A DNA stretch of 64,000 nt, from assembly GCF_006540085.1 (NCBI RefSeq), contig NZ_BJOG01000008.1, positions 310,001 to 374,000 on the forward strand, read 5' to 3'. This DNA is from Microbacterium oxydans (GTDB taxonomy: Bacteria > Actinomycetota > Actinomycetes > Actinomycetales > Microbacteriaceae). This document shows positions 16,014 to 24,608 of this stretch, in pieces; positions within the stretch are counted from its first letter, which is position 1; each line of letters begins with the position of its first letter. A model generated the notes under the pieces. The model saw only the letters and a list, made by a program, of their open reading frames with translations. It was not told the origin of the DNA and did no database searches. A program made the position numbers and the translations under genes.

Positions 16014-17693
16014 TCACTGCGAGCGCGTGGGGGTGGCGCGCAGAGCGAGCCAGGCTGTGGAGTCGGGTGGGAGCACGCCGTCGAGCGGCGCACTGGAGAG
16101 GAGGACCTCATGGTGTGCAGGCAGCGGCACGGCGACCGCCCCGAGGTTGGTGACGCTGAGCGTGCCGTCACCACGGCGGAAGGAAAGGACGTCGGCGCCC
16201 AGTTCGAGCCACTCCAGGTGGTCGCCGGCGAAGTCGTCGATGCGCCGTCGCAGAGCGATCGCCGTGCGATACAGGTTGAGCGTCGAAGAGGGGTCCGCAT
16301 CCTGCGCCTCGACGGTGAGCGCCGCCCAGTCCTCGGGTTGCGGCAGCCAGGGAGCGCCGCCGAAGCCGTAGGGGCTCGTCGCCCCCGTCCAGGGCAGCGG
16401 CACTCGGCAGCCGTCGCGTCCCGGGTCGACCCCACCGGAGCGGAAGTGCATGGGGTCTTCGATCGCGTCGAGCGGCAGCTCGACCTCAGGAAGGCCGAGT
16501 TCGTCCCCCTGGTAGATGTAGAGACTGCCCGGCAGCGCGGCGACGAGCAGCGCGGCGGCGCGGGCCCTTCGCGCACCGCGAGCCGCGTCGGTCGGGGTGC
16601 CGAAGCGCTTGCGCTCGAAGGCGAAAGAGGAATCCGCCTGCCCGTACCGCGTGACCGGACGCGTGACGTCGTGGTTCGAGAGCACCCACGTGGCCGGGGC
16701 ACCGACCGGCGCATGCTCCGCGAGGGTGCGGGTGATGGAATCGCGCATGGCACGCGCACTCCACGGCTGCGTCATGAAGCCGAAGTTGAAGGCGGTGTGC
16801 ATCTCCCCCGGCCGCAGGTACCGGGCGAATCGCTCTGCATCCTCGAGCCACACCTCGCCCACGAGCACCCGCTCCCCGTCGTACTCGTCGGCGACCGCAC
16901 GCCACTCGCGATAGATGTCGTGCAGCTCGTCGCGGTCGATGTGCGGATGGTCCACCGTGGGCGCCGAACCTGCGGGGAGGTCGGGAAGCGCGGGGTCCTT
17001 GACGGGAAGAGCCGCCGAGTCGATCCGGACACCCGCGACCCCGCGGTCGAACCAGAACCGCAGGACGTCTTCGTGCTCACGTCGCACATCGGGGTGGTTC
17101 CAGTTCAGGTCCGGCTGCTCGGGGGTGAACAGATGCAGGTACCACTCGCCGTCGGTGCCGTCGGGGTTCCGCGTGCGCGACCAGGTCTCTCCCTGGAAGC
17201 TCGACACCCAGTTCGTCGGGATGACGTCGCCGTGCTCCCCGCGGCCGTGGTGGAACCAGAACCGTTCCCGCTCCGGACTGCCTGGACCCGCCGCCAGCGC
17301 CCGCTGGAACCACTCGTGCTGATCCGAGATGTGATTGGGCACGATGTCGACGATCGTGCGGATGCCCAGAGCGAGCGCCTCCGCGATCAGCTGCTCCGCT
17401 TCCTCCAGAGAGCCGAAACGGGGATCGATGCGGCGGTAGTCCTGCACGTCGTACCCGCCGTCGGCGAGGGGGCTCAGGTACCACGGGGTGAACCAGAGCG
17501 CGTCCACCCCGAGGCTCTTCAAGTACGGGAGCCTCGAGCGGACACCCGCGAGATCGCCGATGCCGTCGCCGTTTCCGTCCGCGAAGCTGCGCACGTACAC
17601 CTGGTAGATCACGGCCGTCCGCCACCAGCCGTCGCCAGCAGGCATGGTCAGGGTGCCGGCGGGTGCCGTCGTGCGCAGAACGTCAGTGTCCAC
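16014..17693 (-). CDS. GH13 alpha-glucosidase (oligo-1,6-glucosidase-like)
   Basis: The 559-residue protein has the GH13 barrel with the opening WWRTAVIYQVYVRSFADGNG and the DIVPNHISDQH region. Catalytic nucleophile Asp225 is in GVRIDSA, acid/base Glu280 in VGEVWLED, and the transition-state stabiliser Asp342 in SNHDVTRP. It lacks a signal peptide, so it acts in the cytoplasm on alpha-glucosides brought in by the ABC importer encoded 52 bp downstream. The GTG start at 17693 is chosen for the GAGGAG site 5 nt upstream; an ATG at 17744 would add 17 unlikely residues. Promoter and operator-like palindrome lie just upstream. Confidence 0.94.
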   Translation of the reverse strand: MDTDVLRTTAPAGTLTMPAGDGWWRTAVIYQVYVRSFADGNGDGIGDLAGVRSRLPYLKSLGVDALWFTPWYLSPLADGGYDVQDYRRIDPRFGSLEEAEQLIAEALALGIRTIVDIVPNHISDQHEWFQRALAAGPGSPERERFWFHHGRGEHGDVIPTNWVSSFQGETWSRTRNPDGTDGEWYLHLFTPEQPDLNWNHPDVRREHEDVLRFWFDRGVAGVRIDSAALPVKDPALPDLPAGSAPTVDHPHIDRDELHDIYREWRAVADEYDGERVLVGEVWLEDAERFARYLRPGEMHTAFNFGFMTQPWSARAMRDSITRTLAEHAPVGAPATWVLSNHDVTRPVTRYGQADSSFAFERKRFGTPTDAARGARRARAAALLVAALPGSLYIYQGDELGLPEVELPLDAIEDPMHFRSGGVDPGRDGCRVPLPWTGATSPYGFGGAPWLPQPEDWAALTVEAQDADPSSTLNLYRTAIALRRRIDDFAGDHLEWLELGADVLSFRRGDGTLSVTNLGAVAVPLPAHHEVLLSSAPLDGVLPPDSTAWLALRATPTRSQ

Positions 17694-17724
17694 GGAACTC
17701 CTCGTCGTCGGTGGCGATGAGTCG

Positions 17725-17753
17725 AATGTAGCTTTCTCAATCACTTAACGCAA
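17725..17753 (-). promoter_or_regulatory. Promoter of the GH13-ABC transporter operon
   Basis: On the minus strand TTGCGT and TACATT are 17 bp apart. The -35 hexamer itself carries the TTGCG half-site shared with the LacI-type operators nearby. Confidence 0.6.
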
Positions 17754-17768
17754 GAACTAAACGAGTTG

Positions 17769-17782
17769 TCGCAAATTTGCGA
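17769..17782. promoter_or_regulatory. LacI-type operator palindrome upstream of GH13 operon
   Basis: TCGCAAATTTGCGA is a perfect 14-bp palindrome 16 bp upstream of the -35 box of the GH13 operon, with an additional half-site TTTGCG just after it. It shares CGCAA/TTGCG half-sites with the palindromes before the LacI gene, which supports one regulator for both. Confidence 0.7.
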
Positions 17783-17826
17783 TGATTTGCGGGCACGACA
17801 ATCAGCGCCCCTTCGGGGACCCGTGG

Positions 17827-18834
17827 TCAGAGAGGCAGGGGGCCCGTCGAGGCGCGCAGCACCAGTTCAGGCTCGAACAGGAGCTCGTCGCTCGGCTGAG
17901 CCGTGCCGGCGATCTGAGCGAGCAGGAGGGCGATCACAGCTCGCCCCATCGACTCGATCGGCTGCCGAACCGTGGTCAGCGGCGGCTCGGTGCAGCTCAT
18001 CAGCGCGGAGTCGTCGAATCCGACGATGCTCACGTCACCCGGCACCGACAGCCCGGCACGCCGCGCCGCGCGCACCGCCCCGAGCGCCATCGGGTCGCTC
18101 GCGCACACGATCGCCGTCGCACCGGCGGCGAACAGTCGTGAAGCCCCCGCCTGGCCGGACTCGAGCGAGTACATGCCGCGCACGACGAGTTCGTCCGCCA
18201 GCGGTGCGCCGAGCGATTCGAGCAGGCGTCGCGCCGATTCGAGCTTGCGGCGGGACGGGATGTGATCCTCCGGCCCCAGCAGCAGGCCGATCTTCCGATG
18301 CCCGAGCTGATGCACGTGCAGCACCGCCTGTTCCGCGGCGGCGGCGTCGTCGGTCGACACCGTGGCGAACGAGAGCTCCGGCACCCGGGCGTTGACGAGC
18401 ACGGTGGGGAGGTTCACTTGACGCAGGCGCTCGTAGTGCTGATGCGCGGCGTCGGCCTGCGTGTAGTTCCCCCCGAGGAAGATGACGCCGGACACCTGCT
18501 GCGCGAGGAGCAGGTCGACGTAGTCCGACTCCGTCACACCTCCGGCATTCTGCGTGCAGAGCAGCGGCGTGTACCCGTTCTGGGTGAGCGCACCGCCGAC
18601 GATCTCGGCGAATGCGGGGAAGATCGGATTCTGCAGCTCGGGCAGCACCAGGCCCACGAGGCGGGCGCGTTCTCCGCGCAGCTTCGTCGGCCGCTCGTAG
18701 CCGAGGACGTCGAGGGCGGTGAGGACCGCCTGGCGCGTGGCGTCCGAGACCCCCGGCTTCTCGTTGAGCACGCGACTGACCGTCGCCTCACTCACTCCGA
18801 CCTTGCGGGCCACCTCGGCGAGTCGCTTCGACAT
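17827..18834 (-). CDS. LacI family transcriptional regulator
   Basis: The 335-residue protein has the LacI DNA-binding headpiece (LAEVARKVGVSEATVSRVLNEK, residues about 4-25, then the hinge helix) and a periplasmic-binding-protein-like sugar domain (GLVLPELQNPIFPAFAEIV onward). The start at 18834 gives the normal headpiece and has a TACACT box 6 nt upstream, suggesting a leaderless mRNA. It sits directly upstream of the GH13-ABC operon on the same strand and has palindromic operator-like sites before both, so it is probably a sugar-responsive repressor of the operon and of itself. Confidence 0.94.
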   Translation of the reverse strand: MSKRLAEVARKVGVSEATVSRVLNEKPGVSDATRQAVLTALDVLGYERPTKLRGERARLVGLVLPELQNPIFPAFAEIVGGALTQNGYTPLLCTQNAGGVTESDYVDLLLAQQVSGVIFLGGNYTQADAAHQHYERLRQVNLPTVLVNARVPELSFATVSTDDAAAAEQAVLHVHQLGHRKIGLLLGPEDHIPSRRKLESARRLLESLGAPLADELVVRGMYSLESGQAGASRLFAAGATAIVCASDPMALGAVRAARRAGLSVPGDVSIVGFDDSALMSCTEPPLTTVRQPIESMGRAVIALLLAQIAGTAQPSDELLFEPELVLRASTGPLPL

Positions 18835-18847
18835 GCAGTCAGTGTAC

Positions 18848-18882
18848 GCAAGTCCTTGCAAGAAGGCGCAAGCGATTTGCGC
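18848..18882. promoter_or_regulatory. Two operator-like palindromes in the lacI-type gene promoter
   Basis: GCAAGTCCTTGC (18848-18859) lies beside the TACACT -10 box, and GCGCAA-N5-TTGCGC (18866-18882) covers the -35 region. Both are inverted repeats with the same half-sites as the GH13 operator, suggesting autoregulation. Confidence 0.65.
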
Positions 18883-18897
18883 TCCCTCGCGGAGTCG

Positions 18898-20148
18898 TCA
18901 GCGGACGTTGCCGTTGGAGCAGGTCTGCTGCGCGGCGGAGTTGCCCTTGATCGAATCGGGAAGCGCCACGACGTTGTCGGGGGTCGCTGCGGGGTCCGGA
19001 GTCGCCGCTGTGTCCGTGGGCTGTTCGCCGGTCGTGGTCGGCTCCTGCACGATCACACCGTCGTTGCGGTTGTTCTCGTGCGTGATCTGCAGCTGCGCGT
19101 TCTCGGCGAGCGCATCCCAGAGCGCAGCGGCTGCGGTGTAGTTGGGGACGACCTTGTTGGGGTTCGCCGAGTCCGCGCCGTTGGGGTACTGCACGAAGAC
19201 GATGTCCTCGAACGGCACGGACTTGACCGCGAGCGCGATCTGCACGAGCGTCATCGGATTCGTGAGCGACTCGCTCGGTTCGAGGTTCTGGATCGCGGTG
19301 TTCGCGAGCTTGAGCATCACCGGGACGTTGCCGAGCACCTCGCCGCTGATCATCTTGCGGGCCAGGCTCGACATGTACTGCTGCTGGTTGCCGATGCGGC
19401 CGAGGTCGCTGCCGTCGCCGACCCCGTGACGGGTGCGCAGGAACTGGAGCGCCTGCAGCCCCTCCACCGTGTGCGTGCCCGCGGCCATGTCGAGTCCGGT
19501 GTAGCGGTCCTTGATCGGGTTGGCGAGGCAGACGTCCACGCCTCCGATGGCGTTCGTGATCTCGATCACGCCGCCGAAGGTGACGCCGGCCGCGAACTGG
19601 ATCTCCTGATCGGTCAGCTCGGAGATGGTCTTCACGACGCAGTTCAGGCCGCCGTCCGTGTACGCCGTGTTCAGCGGCTGCTTGCTCATCGCAGAGGTGG
19701 CGTTGCCGTTCTTGTCCGTGCAGGACGGGATCGGGACCATCAGGTCTCGGGGGAAGCTGACCACCGTGATGCGGCGCGGCTCCTGCGAGACGTGGACGAG
19801 CAGGTTCACGTCATTGAGCGTTCCCTCGGCGTCAGCTCCCGTGCACCGCTCGCCGAACAGGTCCTTGTACTTCTCCTCGCAGGTGTCCACCCCGGTGAGC
19901 ACCATGTTGAAGCCGCCCTCGTACTCGCCGATGTCCGGCGGGATGGGGTCCTGGCCCTCGATCTCGACAGCATTCGCCGAGACCGTGCTCGTGAGGTCGT
20001 AGAAGACGTAGGCGCCGACGCCGAGGCCGCTCACCAGGACCACGGCGAGGCCGATGGCGATGAACTTCAGGAGTTGGCCGACGGTACCGGGAGTACCCAG
20101 CTGACCATGGCGCGCGATGGTGTGCCGGCGTCGGGGGTTCTGGCTCAC
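18898..20148 (-). CDS. LCP family cell wall polymer ligase
   Basis: The 416-residue protein has a short cytoplasmic basic segment (RRRHTIARHG), one membrane helix (about 28-50) and an extracellular LytR-CpsA-Psr domain with GTLNDVNLLVHV and ITVVSFPRDLMVPIP, which bind the polyprenyl-pyrophosphate substrate through acidic and arginine residues. LCP enzymes attach teichoic acids, arabinogalactan or capsule to peptidoglycan. The GTG start at 20148 follows an AAAGG site and places the helix correctly. It lies 51 bp downstream of tRNA-Ser(UGA). The C-terminal Thr/Pro-rich tail is low complexity and ends after a Cys (QQTCSNGNVR). Confidence 0.93.
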   Translation of the reverse strand: MSQNPRRRHTIARHGQLGTPGTVGQLLKFIAIGLAVVLVSGLGVGAYVFYDLTSTVSANAVEIEGQDPIPPDIGEYEGGFNMVLTGVDTCEEKYKDLFGERCTGADAEGTLNDVNLLVHVSQEPRRITVVSFPRDLMVPIPSCTDKNGNATSAMSKQPLNTAYTDGGLNCVVKTISELTDQEIQFAAGVTFGGVIEITNAIGGVDVCLANPIKDRYTGLDMAAGTHTVEGLQALQFLRTRHGVGDGSDLGRIGNQQQYMSSLARKMISGEVLGNVPVMLKLANTAIQNLEPSESLTNPMTLVQIALAVKSVPFEDIVFVQYPNGADSANPNKVVPNYTAAAALWDALAENAQLQITHENNRNDGVIVQEPTTTGEQPTDTAATPDPAATPDNVVALPDSIKGNSAAQQTCSNGNVR

Positions 20149-20199
20149 TCGGGACCTTTCGGATTCAGCGCCGGTGCGGGGGACACCGTGCTCACAATG

Positions 20200-20284
20200 C
20201 GGAGGGTGTGGGATTCGAACCCACGAGACATCTCTGCCCACTGGTTTTCAAGACCAGCTCCATCGGCCGCTCGGACAACCCTCC
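20200..20284 (-). tRNA. tRNA-Ser(UGA)
   Basis: A class II tRNA on the minus strand. Acceptor GGAGGGT/ACCCTCC is perfect, the anticodon loop CTTGAAA is closed by CTGGT/ACCAG, it has a long variable arm, T-arm GGTTCGAATCC and discriminator G. Anticodon TGA reads UCN serine codons. It lies about 0.9 kb downstream of serS. Confidence 0.97.
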
Positions 20285-20326
20285 CGGCAGGCACTTCTGC
20301 CGACCAGGCGTGAGTCTAGCCGAGTT

Positions 20327-21148
20327 CTATTCTCCGGCGCTGACCTGGGCGGGGGCTGGAAGCGTGTCGAGCGCTCGCGCCAGGCCACCGTCGACGACAT
20401 CTGCGGTGACCTCGCCGGCTGCCTCCTTCACCACGTCCGGAGCCTGGCCCATCGCCACCGCCCGACCACCGAGCGAGCGCGCCCAGCCGAACATCCCGAT
20501 GTCGTTGCGCCCGTCCCCGGCGACGAGGATGCGCCCCCCGCCGAGCCCGAGCTCGGTACGCACCTGCTCCAGCGCCGTGCCCTTGTCCACACCCTGCGGT
20601 GCGATGTCCAGCCACGCCGTCCAGCCGATCGCGTACGACACCTCGTTCAGACCGGCGTCAGCGACCAGACGGTGGAAGTCCTCTTCGTCGTGACCGGGAG
20701 AGACGACGACGATGCGCGAGACGGGAAGGGCTCCGAGCTCGTCGAAGTCGACCTGTCGACCGCCGTCGAGCGTCCAGTCGTCGAGCTGCTCCGTGAACAG
20801 CCGCTGCCCCGAAGCCAGTTCCACCATGTACCTGGCGTCGGGCAGCCGCTCTCGCAGCAGACCGAGAACCGGGGTGGGGTCGAACGTCTCCACGTTCCAA
20901 CGCTCCCAGTCATCGCCCGATCGCCGCATCGTCACGGCCCCGTTGGAGCAGACGACGAAGTCAGCGGTCAGTCCGAGTTCCTCGACGTAGCGCCGCGTCG
21001 CCATCCAGCTTCGTCCGGTCGCGATCGTGACGACATGTCCGCCGTCGCGCAGGCGGGCGATCGCCTCCGGAACACCGGGGCTCATCGTCTCGTCCTGCAG
21101 CAGGATGGTCCCGTCGACGTCGAGGCCGACCAGCCAGGCGTCCGTCAT
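20327..21148 (-). CDS. HAD-superfamily phosphatase, Cof type
   Basis: The 273-residue protein starts with the phosphatase motif [11 protein letters not shown] (nucleophile Asp, DxDGT) and contains the Cof-type cap and the C-terminal motif [17 protein letters not shown]. Such enzymes dephosphorylate sugar phosphates, PLP or FMN-like metabolites. Its ATG overlaps the serS stop by 4 bp (ATGA), so it is co-translated with seryl-tRNA synthetase. Substrate unknown. Confidence 0.93.
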   Translation of the reverse strand: MTDAWLVGLDVDGTILLQDETMSPGVPEAIARLRDGGHVVTIATGRSWMATRRYVEELGLTADFVVCSNGAVTMRRSGDDWERWNVETFDPTPVLGLLRERLPDARYMVELASGQRLFTEQLDDWTLDGGRQVDFDELGALPVSRIVVVSPGHDEEDFHRLVADAGLNEVSYAIGWTAWLDIAPQGVDKGTALEQVRTELGLGGGRILVAGDGRNDIGMFGWARSLGGRAVAMGQAPDVVKEAAGEVTADVVDGGLARALDTLPAPAQVSAGE

Positions 21149-22461
21149 CGTGCGGCCCGCCCCTCAGCGAGCGGCTCAATCACCTCGAGGCCGCCGAGAT
21201 ACGGGCGCAGCACCTCGGGGACGCGCACGGATCCATCCGCCTGCTGATGGGTCTCGAGCAGCGCCACGATCCAGCGCGTCGTGGCGAGCGTGCCGTTCAG
21301 CGTGGCGACGTGCTGCGTCTTCGCCGCGCCCTGCGCAGCACCATCCGCGGTCTCCACCACCGGCCGGTACCGCACATCGAGACGTCGCGCCTGGAACGTC
21401 GTGCAGTTCGAGGTCGACGTCAGCTCGCGGAAGGCACCCTGCGTGGGGACCCAGGCCTCGATGTCGTACTTGCGGGCCGCGCTCGAACCGAGATCTCCCG
21501 CTGCGACGTCGATCACGCGGTAGGCGAGGCCGAGAGAGGTCAGCATCTCCTCCTGCAGCGCGACGAGGCGCAGGTGCTCGGCCTCCGCGTCCTCGGCCGT
21601 CGTGTAGACGAACATCTCGAGCTTGTTGAACTGGTGCACACGGATGATGCCTCGGGTGTCCTTGCCGTGCGAGCCCGCCTCACGCCGGTAGCACGTCGAC
21701 CAGCCGGCGTACCGGAGGGCACCGTCCGTCAAGTCGACGATCTCGTCCTTGTGGTACCCGGCGAGCGCGACCTCGCTGGTGCCGACGAGGTACAGATCGT
21801 CGTCCTTGTCGAGGTGATAGACCTCGTCGGCGTGCTCGCCGAGGAAGCCCGTCCCCTGCATGATCTCGGGGCGCACGAGCGTCGGGGTGATCAGGGGCAC
21901 GAAGCCGTTCTGCAGCGCCTTGTCGAGCGCGAGGTTCATCAGCGCGATCTCGAGACGTGCTCCGATGCCGCGCAGGAAGTAGAAGCGGGCGCCGGAGACC
22001 TTGGCACCGCGTTCCATGTCGATCGCACCGAGGAGCTCGCCCAGCTCGAGGTGGTCCTTCGGCTCGAAGTCGAAAGCGGGCACGTCTCCCACACGCCGCA
22101 GCTCGACGAAGTCGGCTTCGCCACCGGCCGGCACACCGTCGATGACGACGTTCTCGATCCGGGCGAGGGCTGCGGCCGCTGCCTCAGCCGCCTCGTTCGC
22201 GGCGTGCTGGGCCTGCTTCACTCGCTCGGCGAGGTCCTTGGCCTGCGCGACCAGGGCGGCCTTCTCCTCCTTCGGGGCTTTCGCGACCAGCTTCCCGAAG
22301 GCGTTCTGCTCTGCTCGCAGCTCCTCGAATGCGGAGAGCGCCGACCGGCGCGATCGATCGGCCTCGAGTGCGACGTCGACGGTGCTCTGGTCGTTTCCAC
22401 GAGCAGTCTGCGAGCGGCGGACGATCTCCGGATTGTCGCGGAGGAGTGCGAGGTCGATCAT
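21145..22461 (-). CDS. serS: Seryl-tRNA synthetase
   Basis: This class IIa synthetase of 438 residues charges tRNA-Ser with serine in the cytoplasm. The N-terminal antiparallel coiled-coil arm (about 30-110, [17 protein letters not shown] start) grips the long variable arm of tRNA-Ser. The catalytic core shows motif 2 ([23 protein letters not shown] in part) and motif 3 near [14 protein letters not shown]. The ATG has a TAGACT box 6 nt upstream. The downstream HAD gene overlaps by 4 bp and a tRNA-Ser gene follows. Confidence 0.97.
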   Translation of the reverse strand: MIDLALLRDNPEIVRRSQTARGNDQSTVDVALEADRSRRSALSAFEELRAEQNAFGKLVAKAPKEEKAALVAQAKDLAERVKQAQHAANEAAEAAAAALARIENVVIDGVPAGGEADFVELRRVGDVPAFDFEPKDHLELGELLGAIDMERGAKVSGARFYFLRGIGARLEIALMNLALDKALQNGFVPLITPTLVRPEIMQGTGFLGEHADEVYHLDKDDDLYLVGTSEVALAGYHKDEIVDLTDGALRYAGWSTCYRREAGSHGKDTRGIIRVHQFNKLEMFVYTTAEDAEAEHLRLVALQEEMLTSLGLAYRVIDVAAGDLGSSAARKYDIEAWVPTQGAFRELTSTSNCTTFQARRLDVRYRPVVETADGAAQGAAKTQHVATLNGTLATTRWIVALLETHQQADGSVRVPEVLRPYLGGLEVIEPLAEGRAAR

Positions 22462-22571
22462 CCACCAAGTCTACGGTGATCGTCACACCCTCTCGGATGT
22501 CACACTCTCGGCGCAGCATCGTCTTCCTCTGCAACGGCCGGCATTCCGCCGACCCTCGGAAAGGAACACCC

Positions 22572-22952
22572 ATGAGCACTCGCGTCACCGCCCTCGATCA
22601 GCTGAACCTGGCGTTCGCCGACCGCTTCAACGCCCGTGACCTCGACGGATTGATGGCATTGAACACCCCGGAGGTGGTCTTCGTCCCCGCGCCGGGGACA
22701 CCGGTCACCGGCACGGAAGCCGTGAGGGGCGCGCTCGAGCAGTTCCTCGGCCTGAACCTGCCGATCTCGATGACGGTCCGTCACGTCTTCGAGAGCGCGG
22801 GCACCGGCCTCGCGGTCGCCGACTGGACGATCTCGGGCGTCGCACCCGACGGGTCGGAGGTCTCCCTCGCCGGGACGACCGCCGACGTCGCGGTGTACGA
22901 CGATGCGCACGGCTGGCGCTACGCGATCGACAACCCGTTCGGGACCGCCTGA
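22572..22952 (+). CDS. SnoaL/NTF2-like protein
   Basis: The 126-residue protein has the NTF2-like alpha+beta cone pattern: FADRFNARDLDGLMALNTPEVVF, then TGTEAVRGALEQFL, then four beta strands ending near WRYAIDNPFG. This fold appears in SnoaL-type enzymes and ligand-binding proteins. No catalytic assignment can be made. AAAGGA lies before the ATG. It is convergent with a sigma factor gene across a hairpin. Confidence 0.85.
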   Translation: MSTRVTALDQLNLAFADRFNARDLDGLMALNTPEVVFVPAPGTPVTGTEAVRGALEQFLGLNLPISMTVRHVFESAGTGLAVADWTISGVAPDGSEVSLAGTTADVAVYDDAHGWRYAIDNPFGTA

Positions 22953-22957
22953 GATGA

Positions 22958-22991
22958 CGTGAGGGAGACCTGCAGGAGAGTCTCCCTCACG
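22958..22991. terminator. Hairpin terminator between SnoaL-like and sigma factor genes
   Basis: CGTGAGGGAGAC and GTCTCCCTCACG form a perfect 12-bp stem with a 10-nt loop, starting 6 bp after the SnoaL-like stop and overlapping the last codons of the convergent sigma factor gene. No long T-run is present on either side. Confidence 0.7.
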
Positions 22992-23514
22992 CCACCCCCA
23001 TGCCTGTGCCGCGGCAGGCCTTCAGCGCCTTGCGTGCCCGCGAGATGCGCTGCCGGGCGGCGGCGGGTTCGATTCCGAGTCGCGTCGCCACCTCCTCCGC
23101 CGAGAGCCCGTCGGCTACCGTCAACAGCAGTGGTTCCCGAAGCGTGGGTGGGAGCGCATGCACAGCCGCCATTGCTCCGTCGAGCAGGACTCGCGCCTCG
23201 ACGACGGACTCGACGCTGACGTGCTCGTCCGCCGCCTCTTCCAGCGTCGCGGCGGGGCGACGGGAGCGCTGTCTGGCGAGGTCGACGGCGACGTTCCTGG
23301 CGATCACGTCGAGCCAGGCGCACATGCGCCCTGGCTGCGGGGTGTCGAGGTGAGAGATCGACCTCCAGGCGCGCAGCAGCGCGTTCTGCGCCGCGTCGTC
23401 GGCGTCGTCGACGGGAACCCCGAGCGAGATGCTCCGTCGCCGCAGACGATCGGGGTCGCCTTCGATCATCGCGGAGAGCACGGTGCGAGCGGTGTCGTCG
23501 GAGTCATCGCGCAT
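22987..23514 (-). CDS. RNA polymerase sigma-70 family (ECF-like) sigma factor
   Basis: The 175-residue protein has a region 2-like segment (VDDADDAAQNALLRAWRSI, then MCAWLDVIARNVAVDLARQ) and a region 4 helix-turn-helix (LPPTLREPLLLTVADGLSAEEVATRLG..PAAARQRISRARKAL). It would direct RNA polymerase to a small regulon. No anti-sigma gene is adjacent. A GGAG site precedes the ATG. The divergent neighbour is the diacylglycerol kinase-like gene, and the convergent neighbour is a SnoaL-like gene, a domain that is fused to sigma factors in the ECF41 group but is separate here. Confidence 0.88.
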   Translation of the reverse strand: MRDDSDDTARTVLSAMIEGDPDRLRRRSISLGVPVDDADDAAQNALLRAWRSISHLDTPQPGRMCAWLDVIARNVAVDLARQRSRRPAATLEEAADEHVSVESVVEARVLLDGAMAAVHALPPTLREPLLLTVADGLSAEEVATRLGIEPAAARQRISRARKALKACRGTGMGVA

Positions 23515-23590
23515 GTCTCCATTCTCCTCGCGCCGGGAAGGCCCGGCGCCGGATGGGCGACCCGAGTGGATCGCGGTTTAGAGTAGCGCC

Positions 23591-24589
23591 ATGACCACGA
23601 GCGAACCCGTCCGGCGACAGGCGGCGCTCATCTACAACCCGATCAAGGTCGACGGCAAGCACCTCCGGGGCCGAGTGCGCGATCTCTCCCGGGAGGCCGG
23701 TTGGGAGCATCCCGCGTTCTATCCCACGACCGTCGAGGACGCCGGCCAGCTCGCCACGGCGCAGGCGCTGGAGCGCGGGGTGGACGTCGTGCTGGTCGCG
23801 GGAGGCGACGGCACGGTGCGCGCCGTGTCGGAGGCGATCGCGAACAGCGGGGTGCCGTTGGCGATCCTGCCCAGCGGCACCGGGAATCTGCTCGCGCGCA
23901 ATCTCGGGCTCCCGCTGGGCGACCCGACCGAGATGATCCAGGCGGCGCTCGGCGACTTCCGACACCCGATCGACATCGGCTGGGCGCGGCTGACTCGACA
24001 GGACGGTGAGGAGGCGCAGCATGCGTTCGTCGTCCTCGCCGGAATGGGTCTCGACGCCGACATGATCGCGAACACCCGCTCCGATCTGAAGAAATCCGTC
24101 GGGTGGATCGCGTACGTCGACGGCGCCGCCCGCTCCCTGCCTCGCGCGAAGCCGTTCCGCGCGGTCTACCAGATCGACGACGGACGCCTGCATACCCATC
24201 GCGCCTACAGCCTGCTGTTCGCGAACTGCGGCACGCTCCCTGCCGGGATATCCCTGATCCCCGAGGCATCGATCACCGACGCCGCCCTCGACGTGGCGGT
24301 CATCCAGCCGACCGGCATGCTCGGCTGGTTCGCCGTCTGGCGGAAGATCTGGTGGGACAACTCCGTGCTGCGACGCTTCCGCGCGGGACGCCGAGTCCTC
24401 GAACGGCGCGGGAAGAACGCCTCCGTCCACTACTTCCACGGGGCCGCGGCCGAGGCTGCAGCGCCCGACCCGATCCCGATCGAGCTCGACGGCGACGAAT
24501 TCGGGGAAGCCGTGCGCATCACCTGCTGGGCAGACCCGGGGGCGCTTCTGCTGGCGCTGCCGACGGGCCACCCCGTGCACATCCTCTGA
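23591..24589 (+). CDS. Diacylglycerol kinase family lipid kinase
   Basis: The 332-residue protein has the DAGK catalytic domain: GGDGT at residues 71-75 (nucleotide-binding), followed by LAILPSGTGNLLARNLGLP, then the C-terminal beta-sandwich. Members phosphorylate diacylglycerol, sphingoid bases or undecaprenol-like lipids at the membrane surface. A TAGAGT box lies 6 nt before the ATG, indicating leaderless initiation. The last 40 residues (PIPIELDGDEFGEAVRITC) complete the family fold. The lipid substrate is unknown. Confidence 0.93.
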   Translation: MTTSEPVRRQAALIYNPIKVDGKHLRGRVRDLSREAGWEHPAFYPTTVEDAGQLATAQALERGVDVVLVAGGDGTVRAVSEAIANSGVPLAILPSGTGNLLARNLGLPLGDPTEMIQAALGDFRHPIDIGWARLTRQDGEEAQHAFVVLAGMGLDADMIANTRSDLKKSVGWIAYVDGAARSLPRAKPFRAVYQIDDGRLHTHRAYSLLFANCGTLPAGISLIPEASITDAALDVAVIQPTGMLGWFAVWRKIWWDNSVLRRFRAGRRVLERRGKNASVHYFHGAAAEAAAPDPIPIELDGDEFGEAVRITCWADPGALLLALPTGHPVHIL

Positions 24590-24608
24590 AGGCCCGCGGG
24601 CTTCGGAT

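Noticed and set aside
16110..17720. 536-codon plus-strand frame opposite GH13
   Set aside because: No recognisable domain, whereas all three GH13 catalytic residues lie on the minus strand.
18262..20313. 683-codon plus-strand frame over the LacI and LCP genes
   Set aside because: It spans two real genes on the other strand and the tRNA-Ser gene; repetitive Arg/Val/Asp composition marks it as a shadow.
24590..24608. Terminator between the lipid kinase and lipoprotein genes
   Set aside because: GCCCGCGGGC is a loopless 10-bp palindrome without a U-run, too weak to call.
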